Source of the DNA: Halarchaeum grantii
GTDB taxonomy: Archaea > Halobacteriota > Halobacteria > Halobacteriales > Halobacteriaceae
Direction: 5' to 3'
DNA: 64,000 nt
NCBI RefSeq assembly: GCF_014647455.2
Contig: NZ_BMPF01000003.1
Span: forward strand, 310,001-374,000
Numbering within the stretch: the first letter of the stretch is position 1; every line of letters starts with the position of its first letter. Under the pieces are notes generated by a model. It had not been told where the DNA came from and searched no databases. It worked only from the letters and a program-made list of their open reading frames with translations. Below are positions 44,466 to 52,703 of this stretch, in pieces. The translations under genes were made by a program, and so were the position numbers.

Positions 44466-44489
44466 GCGAAACGGGTTGTGGAGGAGCCG

Positions 44490-44496
44490 TATTATA
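44490..44496 (-). promoter_or_regulatory. TATA element of uxuA
   Basis: TATAATA toward the gene, 25 nt before ATG 44465. Confidence 0.65.
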
Positions 44497-44575
44497 GCCT
44501 TCTCCTCGTTCGTCGCGGGTGTCGCACGGACCGAAAGACCGTTCCGTATCGAGTGCCCCCCGTACGACAAGAACC

Positions 44576-44941
44576 ATGACAGACGTCACACGGTACCAGA
44601 CGCGAGTCGAGGACGGAACGTTCGCCGTCGAAACCGACGACGGGTGGCTCGAAGTGGGTGCGGTCGCGGACATCGTCGACCTCTTCGGCGGCGAGGAGTA
44701 CGTCATCGAGTACACGGACCAGCAGGCCGCCGTCGCGTGGCTCGACACGGACGACGACAACACCATCACCGTCGACGTCCGCGAGACGCTCGAAACGATG
44801 AGCTACACGGACGACTTCGTCTCGAACCTCGCGTCGACGCCGGTCGACGAGGAGACGACGGAGGGGTATCCGAAGCGGACCGCGCTCTACGTCTCGCTGA
44901 TGCGCGAGATACTCGACTCGAAGGGGAACCCCGAGGAGTGA
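44576..44941 (+). CDS. Hypothetical haloarchaeal protein, 121 aa
   Basis: An acidic soluble protein (MTDVTRYQTRVEDGTFAVETDDGWLEVG). I recognise no catalytic motif. The length, composition and a central beta-like region are consistent with small, conserved haloarchaeal proteins. It is divergent from uxuA and separated by one nucleotide from the convergent UspA stop. A role in uronate use is not indicated. Confidence 0.65.
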   Translation: MTDVTRYQTRVEDGTFAVETDDGWLEVGAVADIVDLFGGEEYVIEYTDQQAAVAWLDTDDDNTITVDVRETLETMSYTDDFVSNLASTPVDEETTEGYPKRTALYVSLMREILDSKGNPEE

Positions 44942-44942
44942 G

Positions 44943-45404
44943 TTATTCGGTCGCGACCGTCACGTAGCCGTCGAAGTTGAGGATGACGCGCTGGGCAAAG
45001 TCGCCGAAGATGGCTTTGCCCGTGGGCGAGCGGTTCTGGCCGACGATGAACGCGTGGTCGCAGTCGTTGTCCGCGCCCGCCTGTACGACGGCGCGTGCGC
45101 GCTCGTCTTCCTCGACGACGTCGACGAGGACGTCCCACTCGAGGTCGAAGTCGCCGTCGATGACCTCGCGCGCGATGTCGTTGGCGTCCTGCTCTGCGCC
45201 CTCCAGAATCGTGCCCTCGCCGTAGCTGACGTTCTCGACGTCGCCGATGGACTCGAGGGTGTCGAGGTCGTGCTCGTACTCCGATTCGTCGAGCAGCATC
45301 AGCAGGAGGAGGTTCGCGTCCGTACCGCTGGCGTTCTCAGCGGCCTCCCGGAGGAGGTCGCGGTGTGCGTCCGTGTCGTCGACGACGACGAGTGCGTGTT
45401 CCAT
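44943..45404 (-). CDS. Universal stress protein (UspA family)
   Basis: A 153-aa UspA-domain protein: MEHALVVVDDTDAHRDLL at the first strand, and the ATP-binding loop GQNRSPTGKAIFGDFAQRVI (G-x8-G-type) near the C-terminus. Haloarchaea carry many such genes; the ligand and role are unspecified. ATG 45404 is 26 nt after AACATAAAA (45430-45438). Confidence 0.88.
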   Translation of the reverse strand: MEHALVVVDDTDAHRDLLREAAENASGTDANLLLLMLLDESEYEHDLDTLESIGDVENVSYGEGTILEGAEQDANDIAREVIDGDFDLEWDVLVDVVEEDERARAVVQAGADNDCDHAFIVGQNRSPTGKAIFGDFAQRVILNFDGYVTVATE

Positions 45405-45560
45405 CTCACCATCTACCGGGTCCCTTCACAACATAAAACCACCGGCGTCGCGCGGCCGGCCGCCGACGCGTGCGGGCGTCTCAGCGGGTACGCGGCCGCG
45501 AGTAGCCACTGCCTCGCAAACGGGTGTTCGGCGCCGGCGACTAAAGTGGTGGGGGAATTT

Positions 45561-46532
45561 CTAGTCGGTGTCCTCAAGGCGCTCCTTCAGTGCGTGGTAG
45601 GCGGGCTTGGGGTCGTTGCTCGCGTCGAAGAGCAGGGGGTCCTCGGTGACGTGCGGGAACCACTCGGGAATCCACGAGTCGCTGTCCCGAACGCCCCAAA
45701 CGACGAGCGTGTCGACGCCTTCGGCGAGGCAGACGTCGAGGACGTCGCGGTAGTCCTCGGCCTGCCGCTCGCGGTGGTTCTCGGGGGCGTCCGCTTCGGG
45801 GTAGGCGACGTCCATCTCGGTGACGTGGACGTCGAGGCCGAGGTCGCTGAAGCGCCGGACGTTCTCGGCGACCGACTCGGGGTCGGGGACGCCATCGAGG
45901 GCGTGCATCTGGAGGCCGACGCCGTCGACGGGGACGCCGCGGTCGAGCATGCCTTCGAGTAGCTCGTAGATCGCGTCGGACTTCTCGTTGACGGCGTCCG
46001 CACCGTAGTCGTTGTAGAAGAGGTCGGCGTCGGGTGCGACGTCGTTCGCCCAGCGGAAGGCGTCGTCGAGGTAGCGTTCGCCGAGCGCGTCGTACCAGAC
46101 GGAGTCGCGCATCGTGCCGTCGTCGGCGACGGCCTCGTTCACGACGTCCCACGCCTCAACCGTCCCGCGATAGCGGCCGGCGACGGTGTGGACGTGGTCG
46201 CGGAGGAAGGCGGCGAGCTGGTCGTCGGTGTAGTCCCACTCCTGGAACCAGTCGGGGAGTTGGTTGTGCCAGACGAGCGTGTGCCCGCGGAGCGCCATGT
46301 CGTGTGCCTCGGCGAAGTTCGCGACGGCGTCGGCGTCCGTGAAGTCGTAGACGCCGGGTTCGGGACGCATCGGCCCCATCTTCATCGCGTTCTCGGCGGT
46401 GACGGTGTTGAAGCCGCGTCTGAGGGAGGTCCAGTAGCCGGCGTCGGTTCGCAGGGGGTCGGCGGCGACCGCCGCGCCGAGTCGGAAGTCGGCCGCGTCG
46501 GCGGCGTCGCGGAGCGTCGTGTCTTCGGGCAT
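45561..46532 (-). CDS. GH10 endo-beta-1,4-xylanase, cytoplasmic
   Basis: A 323-aa protein, a single GH10 barrel: FNTVTAENAMKMGPMRPEPG, GHTLVWHNQLPDW, acid/base E133 in DVVNEAV and nucleophile E239 in VTEMDVA. The end WFPHVTEDPLLFDASNDPKPAYHAL is typical. There is no signal peptide or binding module, so it must act on imported xylo-oligosaccharides. ATG 46532 was preferred over GTG 46538 because CTAAGG lies about 27 nt upstream. It is divergent from the xylose dehydrogenase gene; the 363-nt spacer holds a motif shared with two other promoters. Confidence 0.93.
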   Translation of the reverse strand: MPEDTTLRDAADAADFRLGAAVAADPLRTDAGYWTSLRRGFNTVTAENAMKMGPMRPEPGVYDFTDADAVANFAEAHDMALRGHTLVWHNQLPDWFQEWDYTDDQLAAFLRDHVHTVAGRYRGTVEAWDVVNEAVADDGTMRDSVWYDALGERYLDDAFRWANDVAPDADLFYNDYGADAVNEKSDAIYELLEGMLDRGVPVDGVGLQMHALDGVPDPESVAENVRRFSDLGLDVHVTEMDVAYPEADAPENHRERQAEDYRDVLDVCLAEGVDTLVVWGVRDSDSWIPEWFPHVTEDPLLFDASNDPKPAYHALKERLEDTD

Positions 46533-46683
46533 CGGCACGGACGTACGGAGCGCGCGGCCTTAGGTACTCGCGTTCCACCCGTCGATATCCGCGAACCCAT
46601 CGATACACAAACAATAATTTAGTTATAATGAACACGATGTCAGCCGAGAGTCTCGTCGGTGTGGTGTCCCCGTCCGGACGACA

Positions 46684-46701
46684 TTACAGGAGTATTCGTG
46701 T
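46684..46701. promoter_or_regulatory. Copy 1 of the shared motif (TTACAGGAGTATTCGTGT)
   Basis: With flanks it matches copy 2 at 60699-60716 over 22 positions (ATTAC to GTAAA) with three mismatches. Copy 3 is at 29492-29509. It sits about midway between the divergent GH10 and xylose dehydrogenase genes. Confidence 0.5.
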
Positions 46702-46865
46702 AAACGGCGCCGTGGGTGCGTCTATCCCTCACGAACGACAGCCCACGAACAGCGAACGGGCGTGCGATGCCCGCACTACCGTCCGAAAACACGACTCGTA
46801 TGTTCATTCATTAAGAACAATCGGGCAGCGATGCGGACGCCGGAGACACCGACCGCATCGTCCAG

Positions 46866-46872
46866 TTTTATG
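46866..46872 (+). promoter_or_regulatory. TATA element of the xylose dehydrogenase gene
   Basis: TTTTATG, 24 nt before ATG 46896. Confidence 0.6.
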
Positions 46873-46895
46873 CCCGCCGGCGACCACGAACGGGT

Positions 46896-47987
46896 ATGGA
46901 GACGGCGACAGCGTTCGACAGGTTCAGGGACGGCTACGAGGAGCGCGACTGGGACGACGGCGCCGACGGCACGGTCCGCATCGCGCTCGTCGGCCTCGGC
47001 TGGTTCGCGCGCGACGAAGCGCTCCCGGCGATCGCCGACTGCGACTACGCCGACGTCACGGCCACCATCAGCGGGTCCGCCGAGAAGGCCCGCACCGTCG
47101 CCGACGAGGCCGGCGCCGACACCGCGCTCACCTACGAGCGGTTCCACGACGGCGAGGGGAGCGACGCCTACGACGCCGTCTACGTCGCGACGCCAAACGC
47201 CCGCCACCTCGAGTACGTCGAGACGGCCGCCGAACTGGGCAAGGACGTCATCTGCGAGAAACCCATGGAGGCCACCGTCGAGCGCGCCGAAGCCATGGTC
47301 GACGCCTGTGAGGCGGCCGGCGTCACCCTCATGGTCGCCTACCGGATGCAGGCCGACCCCGTGATGCGACGCGTCCGCGAACTCGTCGCCGACGGCTTCG
47401 TCGGCGATGTCGCGCAGGCGGGCGGGACGTTCGCGTTCCCGATGTTCGCAAACGAGGACGCCGACCCCGACCAGTGGCGACTCGACCCCGACCTCGCCGG
47501 CGGCGGCTCCCTCTACGACATCGGCGTCTATCCGCTCAACACGCTGCGCTTCGTCCTCGACGCCGACCCGACGAGCGTGCAGGGCTCGCTCACCAGCCCC
47601 GACGAGCGCTTCGACGGCCCCGTCATCGACGAGCACGCCGCCTTCCTCCTCGAGTTCGACGGCGGCGTGCAAGCGCTCTGCCGGTCGAGCTACGGCTCAC
47701 ACGGCGAAAGCAGCCTCCGAATCGACGGGAACGAGGGCGCGATCACCGTCGAGAACGCCTTCAGCCCCCGTGGCGAGCGGACCGTCGTCCTCGAACGCGA
47801 CGGCCGACGGAGCCGCCACGAGGGCCTCGGATCGAACGAACTCACCGAGCAGTTCGACTACTTCGCGTACTGCCGTCTCACCGGCCGGACACCCACCGCC
47901 GACGGCGAGCACGGGCTCGTGGACATGCAGGCGCTCGACGGTATCCAGACGGCCGCAGCCGGTGGCCGCCGGGTCGACCTCGACTGA
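46896..47987 (+). CDS. gfo6: D-xylose 1-dehydrogenase (NADP+), Gfo/Idh/MocA family (XacA-like)
   Basis: A 363-aa oxidoreductase. The N-terminus resembles haloarchaeal Gfo6/XacA (GGFDRRDW-like FRDGYEERDW, then VRIALVGLGWFARDEALPAI). It carries EEFHDG-like ERFHDGEGSDAYDAVYVATPNA, the CEKPMEAT signature, VAYRMQADPVMRRVRELV, DPDQWRLDPDLAGGG and YDIGVYPLNTLRFVLDADP, all shared with the Haloferax xylose dehydrogenase as I recall it. It should oxidise D-xylose (and probably L-arabinose weakly) to the lactone, feeding the dehydratase at 27797. It is divergent from the xylanase gene, linking depolymerisation to oxidation. Confidence 0.87.
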   Translation: METATAFDRFRDGYEERDWDDGADGTVRIALVGLGWFARDEALPAIADCDYADVTATISGSAEKARTVADEAGADTALTYERFHDGEGSDAYDAVYVATPNARHLEYVETAAELGKDVICEKPMEATVERAEAMVDACEAAGVTLMVAYRMQADPVMRRVRELVADGFVGDVAQAGGTFAFPMFANEDADPDQWRLDPDLAGGGSLYDIGVYPLNTLRFVLDADPTSVQGSLTSPDERFDGPVIDEHAAFLLEFDGGVQALCRSSYGSHGESSLRIDGNEGAITVENAFSPRGERTVVLERDGRRSRHEGLGSNELTEQFDYFAYCRLTGRTPTADGEHGLVDMQALDGIQTAAAGGRRVDLD

Positions 47988-48046
47988 CGGCACGACACTC
48001 ATCGAGGCGATGGAGTTATGCATCGACGCCTCGCAGGATTAGCGAA

Positions 48047-48295
48047 ATGGTACGATGGTCATGGGACGCCTTCTGGGACACGGTAGAGAACTTCACGCCG
48101 CTCTGGTTCGCGCTCGCGGTCACGGACGCCCTCATAGGCCTCGGCCTCGTCTACATCCTCCTCTCACAGCCCTTCGATACGTCGGATCCGAGCGTCGTCG
48201 TCGCGACCGTCGACCTCGCAATCGTCGCCGTCACGCTCGTCCCGCTCTGCTACGTCCTCTACCGGATCCGCCAGCTGAAGCGAGAAGAGTACTGA
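48047..48295 (+). CDS. Small two-helix membrane protein (82 aa), function unknown
   Basis: It starts at ATG 48047 (MVRWSWDAFWDTV) and has two hydrophobic segments (about 18-40 and 49-71) and a basic tail (RIRQLKREEY). I do not recognise a family. TTATGC lies about 26 nt upstream, so a leaderless transcript is likely. It ends one nucleotide before the convergent stop of the OppF-type ATPase. Its layout is like the 70-aa protein at 21619, but the sequences are not obviously related. Confidence 0.6.
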   Translation: MVRWSWDAFWDTVENFTPLWFALAVTDALIGLGLVYILLSQPFDTSDPSVVVATVDLAIVAVTLVPLCYVLYRIRQLKREEY

Positions 48296-48296
48296 G

Positions 48297-49409
48297 TCAG
48301 TCCGCCGTCGTCGCGCCCTCGCCGCCCTCGGTCGTCTCCTCCTCGAGTTCCTCCACGGACGGGCTGTTCCAGTAGTCGTGGTCATCGCCGTACGCCCGGA
48401 AGCAGGCGGCCGGGTGGTCGTCCTCGCTCGACCCCTCAAGCGTGGGGTCCTGTTGCTTGCAGACCTCGCGCGCCTCCGGACAGCGCGTGTGGAAGCGACA
48501 ACCCTCCGGCGGGTTCGTCGGGTCCGGGATGTCGATGTCCCGAATCGGCGGCTCCTGAACCCGCGTCGCGTCCGTCTCCAAACTCGGCGTCGCCCACTTC
48601 AGCACCTTCGCGTACGGGTGCTTGGGGTTCTGGAGCACCTCGTCGACCGGGCCGATCTCGACGAGCCGACCGAGGTACATGATGCCGATGCGACCGCCCG
48701 TCTTCTTCGTCAGGTAGCGGGCGTTCGAGAGGTTGTGGCTGATGAACAGGTAGGAGGTGTTGAACTGGTCCTGCAGTTCGAGCATCAGGTCCATCATGTC
48801 GACGCGCAGACTCACGTCGAGCGCGCTCACGGCCTCGTCCGCGAGGATGAGGTCCGGGTTCATCAGCAGCGCGCGGATGAGCGCGACGCGCTGTTGCTCG
48901 CCGCCCGAGAGCTGGTGCGGATAGCGGCCCGCGTAGTCCTCGGCGGGCTTCATGCCGACGCGCGCGAGCATCCCGTGGATGCGCGCCACGCGGTCCTCGG
49001 CCGTCATGTCCGGCTGCCACGTCTTCAGCGGGCGTTCGAGGATGCTCACGACGCGGCGGTTGGGGTTCAGCGAGCTTCCCGGGTCCTGATGGATGATCTG
49101 GAGCGCGCGGCGGATCTCGTCGAACGGGATGTCGACGTCGCCGTCCTTGTCGCGGGCCTTCCAGACGTCCTGCCCGCGATACTTCACGGCGCCACCGGTG
49201 GGGCGCTGGAGGCCGATCGCCGTCTTCCCGAGCGTCGTCTTCCCACAGCCGGATTCGCCGATCAGGGCGACGATCTCGTTCTCGCCGATGTCGAGGTCGA
49301 CGCCGTCGACCGCCTGCACGACGTCGGGGTCGGAGAAGAGTCCGCCCTGGTTCTCGAAGTGAACTTCGACGTCTTCGAGCGAGACGACGGGTTCGTCGGC
49401 GTTACTCAT
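48297..49409 (-). CDS. Oligopeptide/oligosaccharide ABC transporter ATPase, OppF/DppF type (system 2)
   Basis: A 370-aa ATPase with Walker A GESGCGKTT, signature LSGGEQQR, Walker B ILADEA, C-terminal GCRFHTRCPEAREVCKQQ and a low-complexity acidic tail. It is the last gene of system 2, and its start overlaps the OppD stop. DNA at 48811-48893 is identical over 83 nt with the system 1 paralogue. GTG 49415 is a possible earlier start. Confidence 0.9.
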   Translation of the reverse strand: MSNADEPVVSLEDVEVHFENQGGLFSDPDVVQAVDGVDLDIGENEIVALIGESGCGKTTLGKTAIGLQRPTGGAVKYRGQDVWKARDKDGDVDIPFDEIRRALQIIHQDPGSSLNPNRRVVSILERPLKTWQPDMTAEDRVARIHGMLARVGMKPAEDYAGRYPHQLSGGEQQRVALIRALLMNPDLILADEAVSALDVSLRVDMMDLMLELQDQFNTSYLFISHNLSNARYLTKKTGGRIGIMYLGRLVEIGPVDEVLQNPKHPYAKVLKWATPSLETDATRVQEPPIRDIDIPDPTNPPEGCRFHTRCPEAREVCKQQDPTLEGSSEDDHPAACFRAYGDDHDYWNSPSVEELEEETTEGGEGATTAD

Positions 49410-50487
49410 CGACACGCACCCCCTCGATGTGCAGCGGCACTTCCTCTGGAACCTGCTCCCAGTAGTGACACGCCGAGGCGTGGACGACTTCGTTCGACTC
49501 CGCGTCTTCGTTCGTGATCATCATGTCTGGGTCGTTCGTCTCGCAGAACTCGTCGGCGAGCGGGCACCGCGAGTGGTACGAACAGCCGGTCGGGACGTTC
49601 ACCGGGTCCGGGCTCTCGCCTCTGATCGGCTCCATGTGCTCGACCGGCGTCTCCAAGTTCGGCGTCGAGTTGATGAGCGCGCGCGTGTACGGGTGGTGGC
49701 CGTCGTTGATGATGTCGTCCGCGGTGCCGACCTCGACGAACTCGAAGGCGTAGAGGACGGCGATGCGGTTCGCGAGCCCCGCCGCGAGCTCGAGGTCGTG
49801 CGTGATGAACACCATCGTGAGGTTGTACTCGTCGCGGAGCTCGGAGAGCAACGCGATGATGGAGCGCTGCATCAGGAGGTCGAGCGCGGCCGTCGGCTCG
49901 TCCATCACGAGCACTTCGGGTTCGAGGACGAGCGAGAGCGCGATGAGCGCGCGCTGCTTCATCCCCCCGGAGAGCTCGTGCGGGTAGGCGTTGAGGATGC
50001 GCTCCGGGTCGAGGTAGACGTTGTTGATGAGTTCGCGTGCGCGCTCCATGCCCTCCCCTTTCGGGACGTCGTGGGCTTTGAGCGTCTCCTCGAAGTGCTT
50101 CCCGATGGACATCGTGGGGTTCCACGAGTCCATCGCGCCCTGGAAGACCATCGAGATGTCCTCCCAGCGCATCTGTCGGAGTTCCTCCTCGCTCTGGTCG
50201 AGGACGTCGACCGGCTCGCCGTCCTCCGGATAGAACGTGATGTCGCCGGTGGTGATGCCGGGTTCGGGGACGGCGTCGAGGAGTGCGGACGCGAACATCG
50301 ACTTCCCGCTCCCGGACTCGCCGACGACCCCGAGGATCTCCCCGCGCTCGATGGACATGTCGACTTCGTTCAGCACGCGCGATTCACCACGGTCGAGGTC
50401 GAAGAGGGCGCTGAGGTCCTCCGCCTCGATGATGGTGTCCGATTCGGCGTCCGTGTAGATCGGTAGGTGTTGTGTCTGGTGACTCAT
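49402..50487 (-). CDS. Oligopeptide/oligosaccharide ABC transporter ATPase, OppD/DppD type (system 2)
   Basis: A 361-aa ATPase: Walker A GESGSGKS, signature LSGGMKQR, Walker B VLVMDEPTAALD, and the C-terminal Cys motif GCSYHSRCPLADEFC. It follows OppC by 3 nt and overlaps OppF by 8 nt. It is closely related to the system 1 ATPase, including near-identical DNA around Walker B (about 49862-49928). Confidence 0.9.
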   Translation of the reverse strand: MSHQTQHLPIYTDAESDTIIEAEDLSALFDLDRGESRVLNEVDMSIERGEILGVVGESGSGKSMFASALLDAVPEPGITTGDITFYPEDGEPVDVLDQSEEELRQMRWEDISMVFQGAMDSWNPTMSIGKHFEETLKAHDVPKGEGMERARELINNVYLDPERILNAYPHELSGGMKQRALIALSLVLEPEVLVMDEPTAALDLLMQRSIIALLSELRDEYNLTMVFITHDLELAAGLANRIAVLYAFEFVEVGTADDIINDGHHPYTRALINSTPNLETPVEHMEPIRGESPDPVNVPTGCSYHSRCPLADEFCETNDPDMMITNEDAESNEVVHASACHYWEQVPEEVPLHIEGVRVDE

Positions 50488-50490
50488 GGT

Positions 50491-51525
50491 TCAGAACATC
50501 CCCTTGGTTTCGCCCGAGTCCGCGTCGCCGCTCGACTTCGAGGGGCCGCCGCCGGCGTGGCGAGCGCGGACGCGCGGGTTGAACAGGCGGTCGGTTCCCT
50601 GCGCGAAGAGGATGAGTCCGAAGACGAGCAGGATTATCGTGATCATCGGGAAGATGAGCCAGTACGCGGTGTCCCACGTGTAGAGCGCGCCGGCGGTCGA
50701 GTACGCCCGGCTCATCATGACGCCCCAGTTCGGCTTCGACGTCGGCAGGAGGCCGAGGAAGTAGAGGCCGACCGAGGAGAAGATGACGTTGCGCGCCGCC
50801 TGCACGAAGTTGACGACGACGTACGGCATCAGGTTCGGGAGGATGTCCTCCCGGATGATGGTGCTCGTCGGCACGCCGATGGTACGCGAGGCCTCGATGT
50901 AGGACTCCTCGCGGATGGTGAGCACCTGCGAGCGGATGGAACGCGCGAGCCCCGCCCACGCGTTGATGGTGAGGACGATACCGATGACGATGGGGCTCTT
51001 CGGCTGGAGGAGCACGGAGAGGACGATGACGAGCGGGAGGCCCGGAATTGTCATCGCGATGTCCGTGATCGTCATGAGCACTTGGTCGACGGTGCCGCGC
51101 TTGTAGCCGGAGAGCGTCCCGACGGCCGTCGCGACGGCGATGGCGAAGACGGCACCGGAGGCGATCATCTGGAGCATGAACGGCGTCGCGTGGACGATCT
51201 GCCCGAGGATGCCGCGACCGAGGTTGTCGGTGCCGAGCGGGAACTGCCAGTTCGTGAACGGCCCGACGTAGCGCGGGCCGGCGCCGATCGTCGGCTCGGG
51301 GACGAGCATGACGCCGACCGTCCCCATCAGGATGTAGAGGAGGACGATGAGCGAGCCGATACGAACCCGCCAGTCGGACCACGCGATGCGCGCGGAGGCG
51401 AACAGCCACGTCTCGAGCCACCGCATGTAGCGGTCACGGCGAGTGACCTCGGTGTCCGACTCGGCGTCGAATATCGAGGCGTCCGCGTCCGTCTCAGCGT
51501 CTGTGGGTGTCTCAGTAGGACTCAT
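50491..51525 (-). CDS. ABC transporter permease, OppC/DppC type (system 2)
   Basis: A 344-aa permease with a soluble acidic N-terminus of about 45 residues, a first helix (LIVLLYILMGTVGVML), QFPLGTDNLGRGILGQIV, and the coupling region IREESYIEASRTIGVP. ATG 51525 overlaps the OppB stop (51512) by 14 nt; GTG 51537 is an alternative. The C-terminal tail after RARHAGGG is short and Ser/Asp-rich. Confidence 0.9.
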   Translation of the reverse strand: MSPTETPTDAETDADASIFDAESDTEVTRRDRYMRWLETWLFASARIAWSDWRVRIGSLIVLLYILMGTVGVMLVPEPTIGAGPRYVGPFTNWQFPLGTDNLGRGILGQIVHATPFMLQMIASGAVFAIAVATAVGTLSGYKRGTVDQVLMTITDIAMTIPGLPLVIVLSVLLQPKSPIVIGIVLTINAWAGLARSIRSQVLTIREESYIEASRTIGVPTSTIIREDILPNLMPYVVVNFVQAARNVIFSSVGLYFLGLLPTSKPNWGVMMSRAYSTAGALYTWDTAYWLIFPMITIILLVFGLILFAQGTDRLFNPRVRARHAGGGPSKSSGDADSGETKGMF

Positions 51526-52522
51526 TGTTATCACCACCAGCCCGTGGGTCGATGAAGCCGTACGTCACGTCGGCGACGAACACGCCGATGACGACGGTGA
51601 TCGTGATGACGATGAACCCGCCCATCATCAGCGGGTAGTCCCGAGCGCCGATGGACTGGTAGAGGTAGTAGCCGACGCCGGGGTAGCGGAAGATCTGTTC
51701 GAGGATGACGGAGCCGCCGAAGATGAACCCGATGGAGATCAGCAGTCCGGTGTACATCGGGAGGATGGCGTTCCGACCGACGTACCAGAGCGAGATACGC
51801 CGGGAGGGGAGACCGCGCAGTTGCGCGACGCGGAGGTAGTCCTCCCCGAGCACGCGAATGGAGTTCCCGCGCATCGTGAGCGCCCACCCGCCGAAGCCGG
51901 TGATGACGAGGGACGCGATCGGGAGCGCGGCGTGGTGGAGGACGCCCGCGATGAACGCGTAGTTGAACCCGACGATCGTCTCGGTGTTCATGCGGCCGCC
52001 CGTCGGGAACCACTGGAGCTGGTAGCCGAGAACGTAGACCAGCAGGATACCCGCGACGTAGTAGGGGATCGAGTTGAGCAGGATGCCGACGATGGTCGAC
52101 CCGAGGTCGATGCGTTCGCCCTCGTTGTACGCCATGACGGCGCCGAGGACGATGCCGATGGCGAACATCAAGAGGATGGAGACGACCATCACGAGGAGCG
52201 TCCACGGGAGCGCGTTCGCGATGATGTCCGAAACCGGCTGGTTGTAGACGACGGAGCGCCCGAAGTCACCGGAGAGCACCGCAGTCATGTAGTCGATGTA
52301 CTGCTGGAGCACCGGCTTCTCCGGGTTGATGTTCGTGTAGGCCTGCACGAGTGCGTTGATCCGCTGCATGTCCACGCTACCCGACGAGGACTGGATGAGC
52401 TGTGCCTTGAGGTAGTCCATCGGTCCCCCCGGCATCAGCCGTATCATCCCAAATGTGAGGGTGATGACGACCACCACTGTTAACAGGGCTTGGGCAACCC
52501 GTTTAGTGATACGATTTGCCAT
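51512..52522 (-). CDS. ABC transporter permease, OppB/DppB type (system 2)
   Basis: A 336-aa permease: MANRITKRVAQALLTVVVV, MPGGPMDYLKAQLIQSSSG, and the coupling region DYLRVAQLRGLPSRRIS. ATG 52522 was chosen over 52546 because TTAATAAT lies 22 nt upstream. Its promoter is 181 nt from the stop of the last binding-protein gene and carries an AACGTTAAT element (52568-52576). Confidence 0.9.
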   Translation of the reverse strand: MANRITKRVAQALLTVVVVITLTFGMIRLMPGGPMDYLKAQLIQSSSGSVDMQRINALVQAYTNINPEKPVLQQYIDYMTAVLSGDFGRSVVYNQPVSDIIANALPWTLLVMVVSILLMFAIGIVLGAVMAYNEGERIDLGSTIVGILLNSIPYYVAGILLVYVLGYQLQWFPTGGRMNTETIVGFNYAFIAGVLHHAALPIASLVITGFGGWALTMRGNSIRVLGEDYLRVAQLRGLPSRRISLWYVGRNAILPMYTGLLISIGFIFGGSVILEQIFRYPGVGYYLYQSIGARDYPLMMGGFIVITITVVIGVFVADVTYGFIDPRAGGDNNESY

Positions 52523-52567
52523 GGCAGAGGGAAACCAATCCAGCATTATTAACCTTCCTAATTGACG

Positions 52568-52576
52568 AACGTTAAT
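52568..52576. promoter_or_regulatory. AACGTTAAT element upstream of the system 2 permease promoter
   Basis: The window 52565-52576 matches the perfect palindrome at 11622-11633 at 10 of 12 positions. It sits about 22 nt upstream of the TATA-like TTAATAAT. Confidence 0.35.
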
Positions 52577-52703
52577 GTCGTATATCGATGGAGGGCGTAG
52601 CGAATGCGGAACGGGCCGTCAGAAGAGCTGAAAAAGCGGCGGCCGCGAGTCGACCGGAAGCGTACGGGGGGTATGGGACCGGGGTCGGCCGAGCGTGCAG
52701 CGC

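Larger units (their letters stand above)
46533..46895. other. 363-nt divergent regulatory region (GH10 / xylose dehydrogenase)
   Basis: No convincing gene; a 227-codon plus-strand frame starting here is Arg-rich and overlaps the dehydrogenase out of frame. The region holds an AT-rich patch (ACAATAATTTAGTTATAATG, 46611-46630), GTCCGGAC, the shared 18-bp motif (46684-46701), TTAAGAACA near 46811 (also seen at the GH3 promoter) and the dehydrogenase TATA element. Confidence 0.6.

Noticed and set aside
46628-47311. A 227-codon plus-strand frame upstream of and overlapping the xylose dehydrogenase gene
   Set aside because: Becomes an Arg-only shadow of the dehydrogenase frame and shows no protein signature in its unique part.
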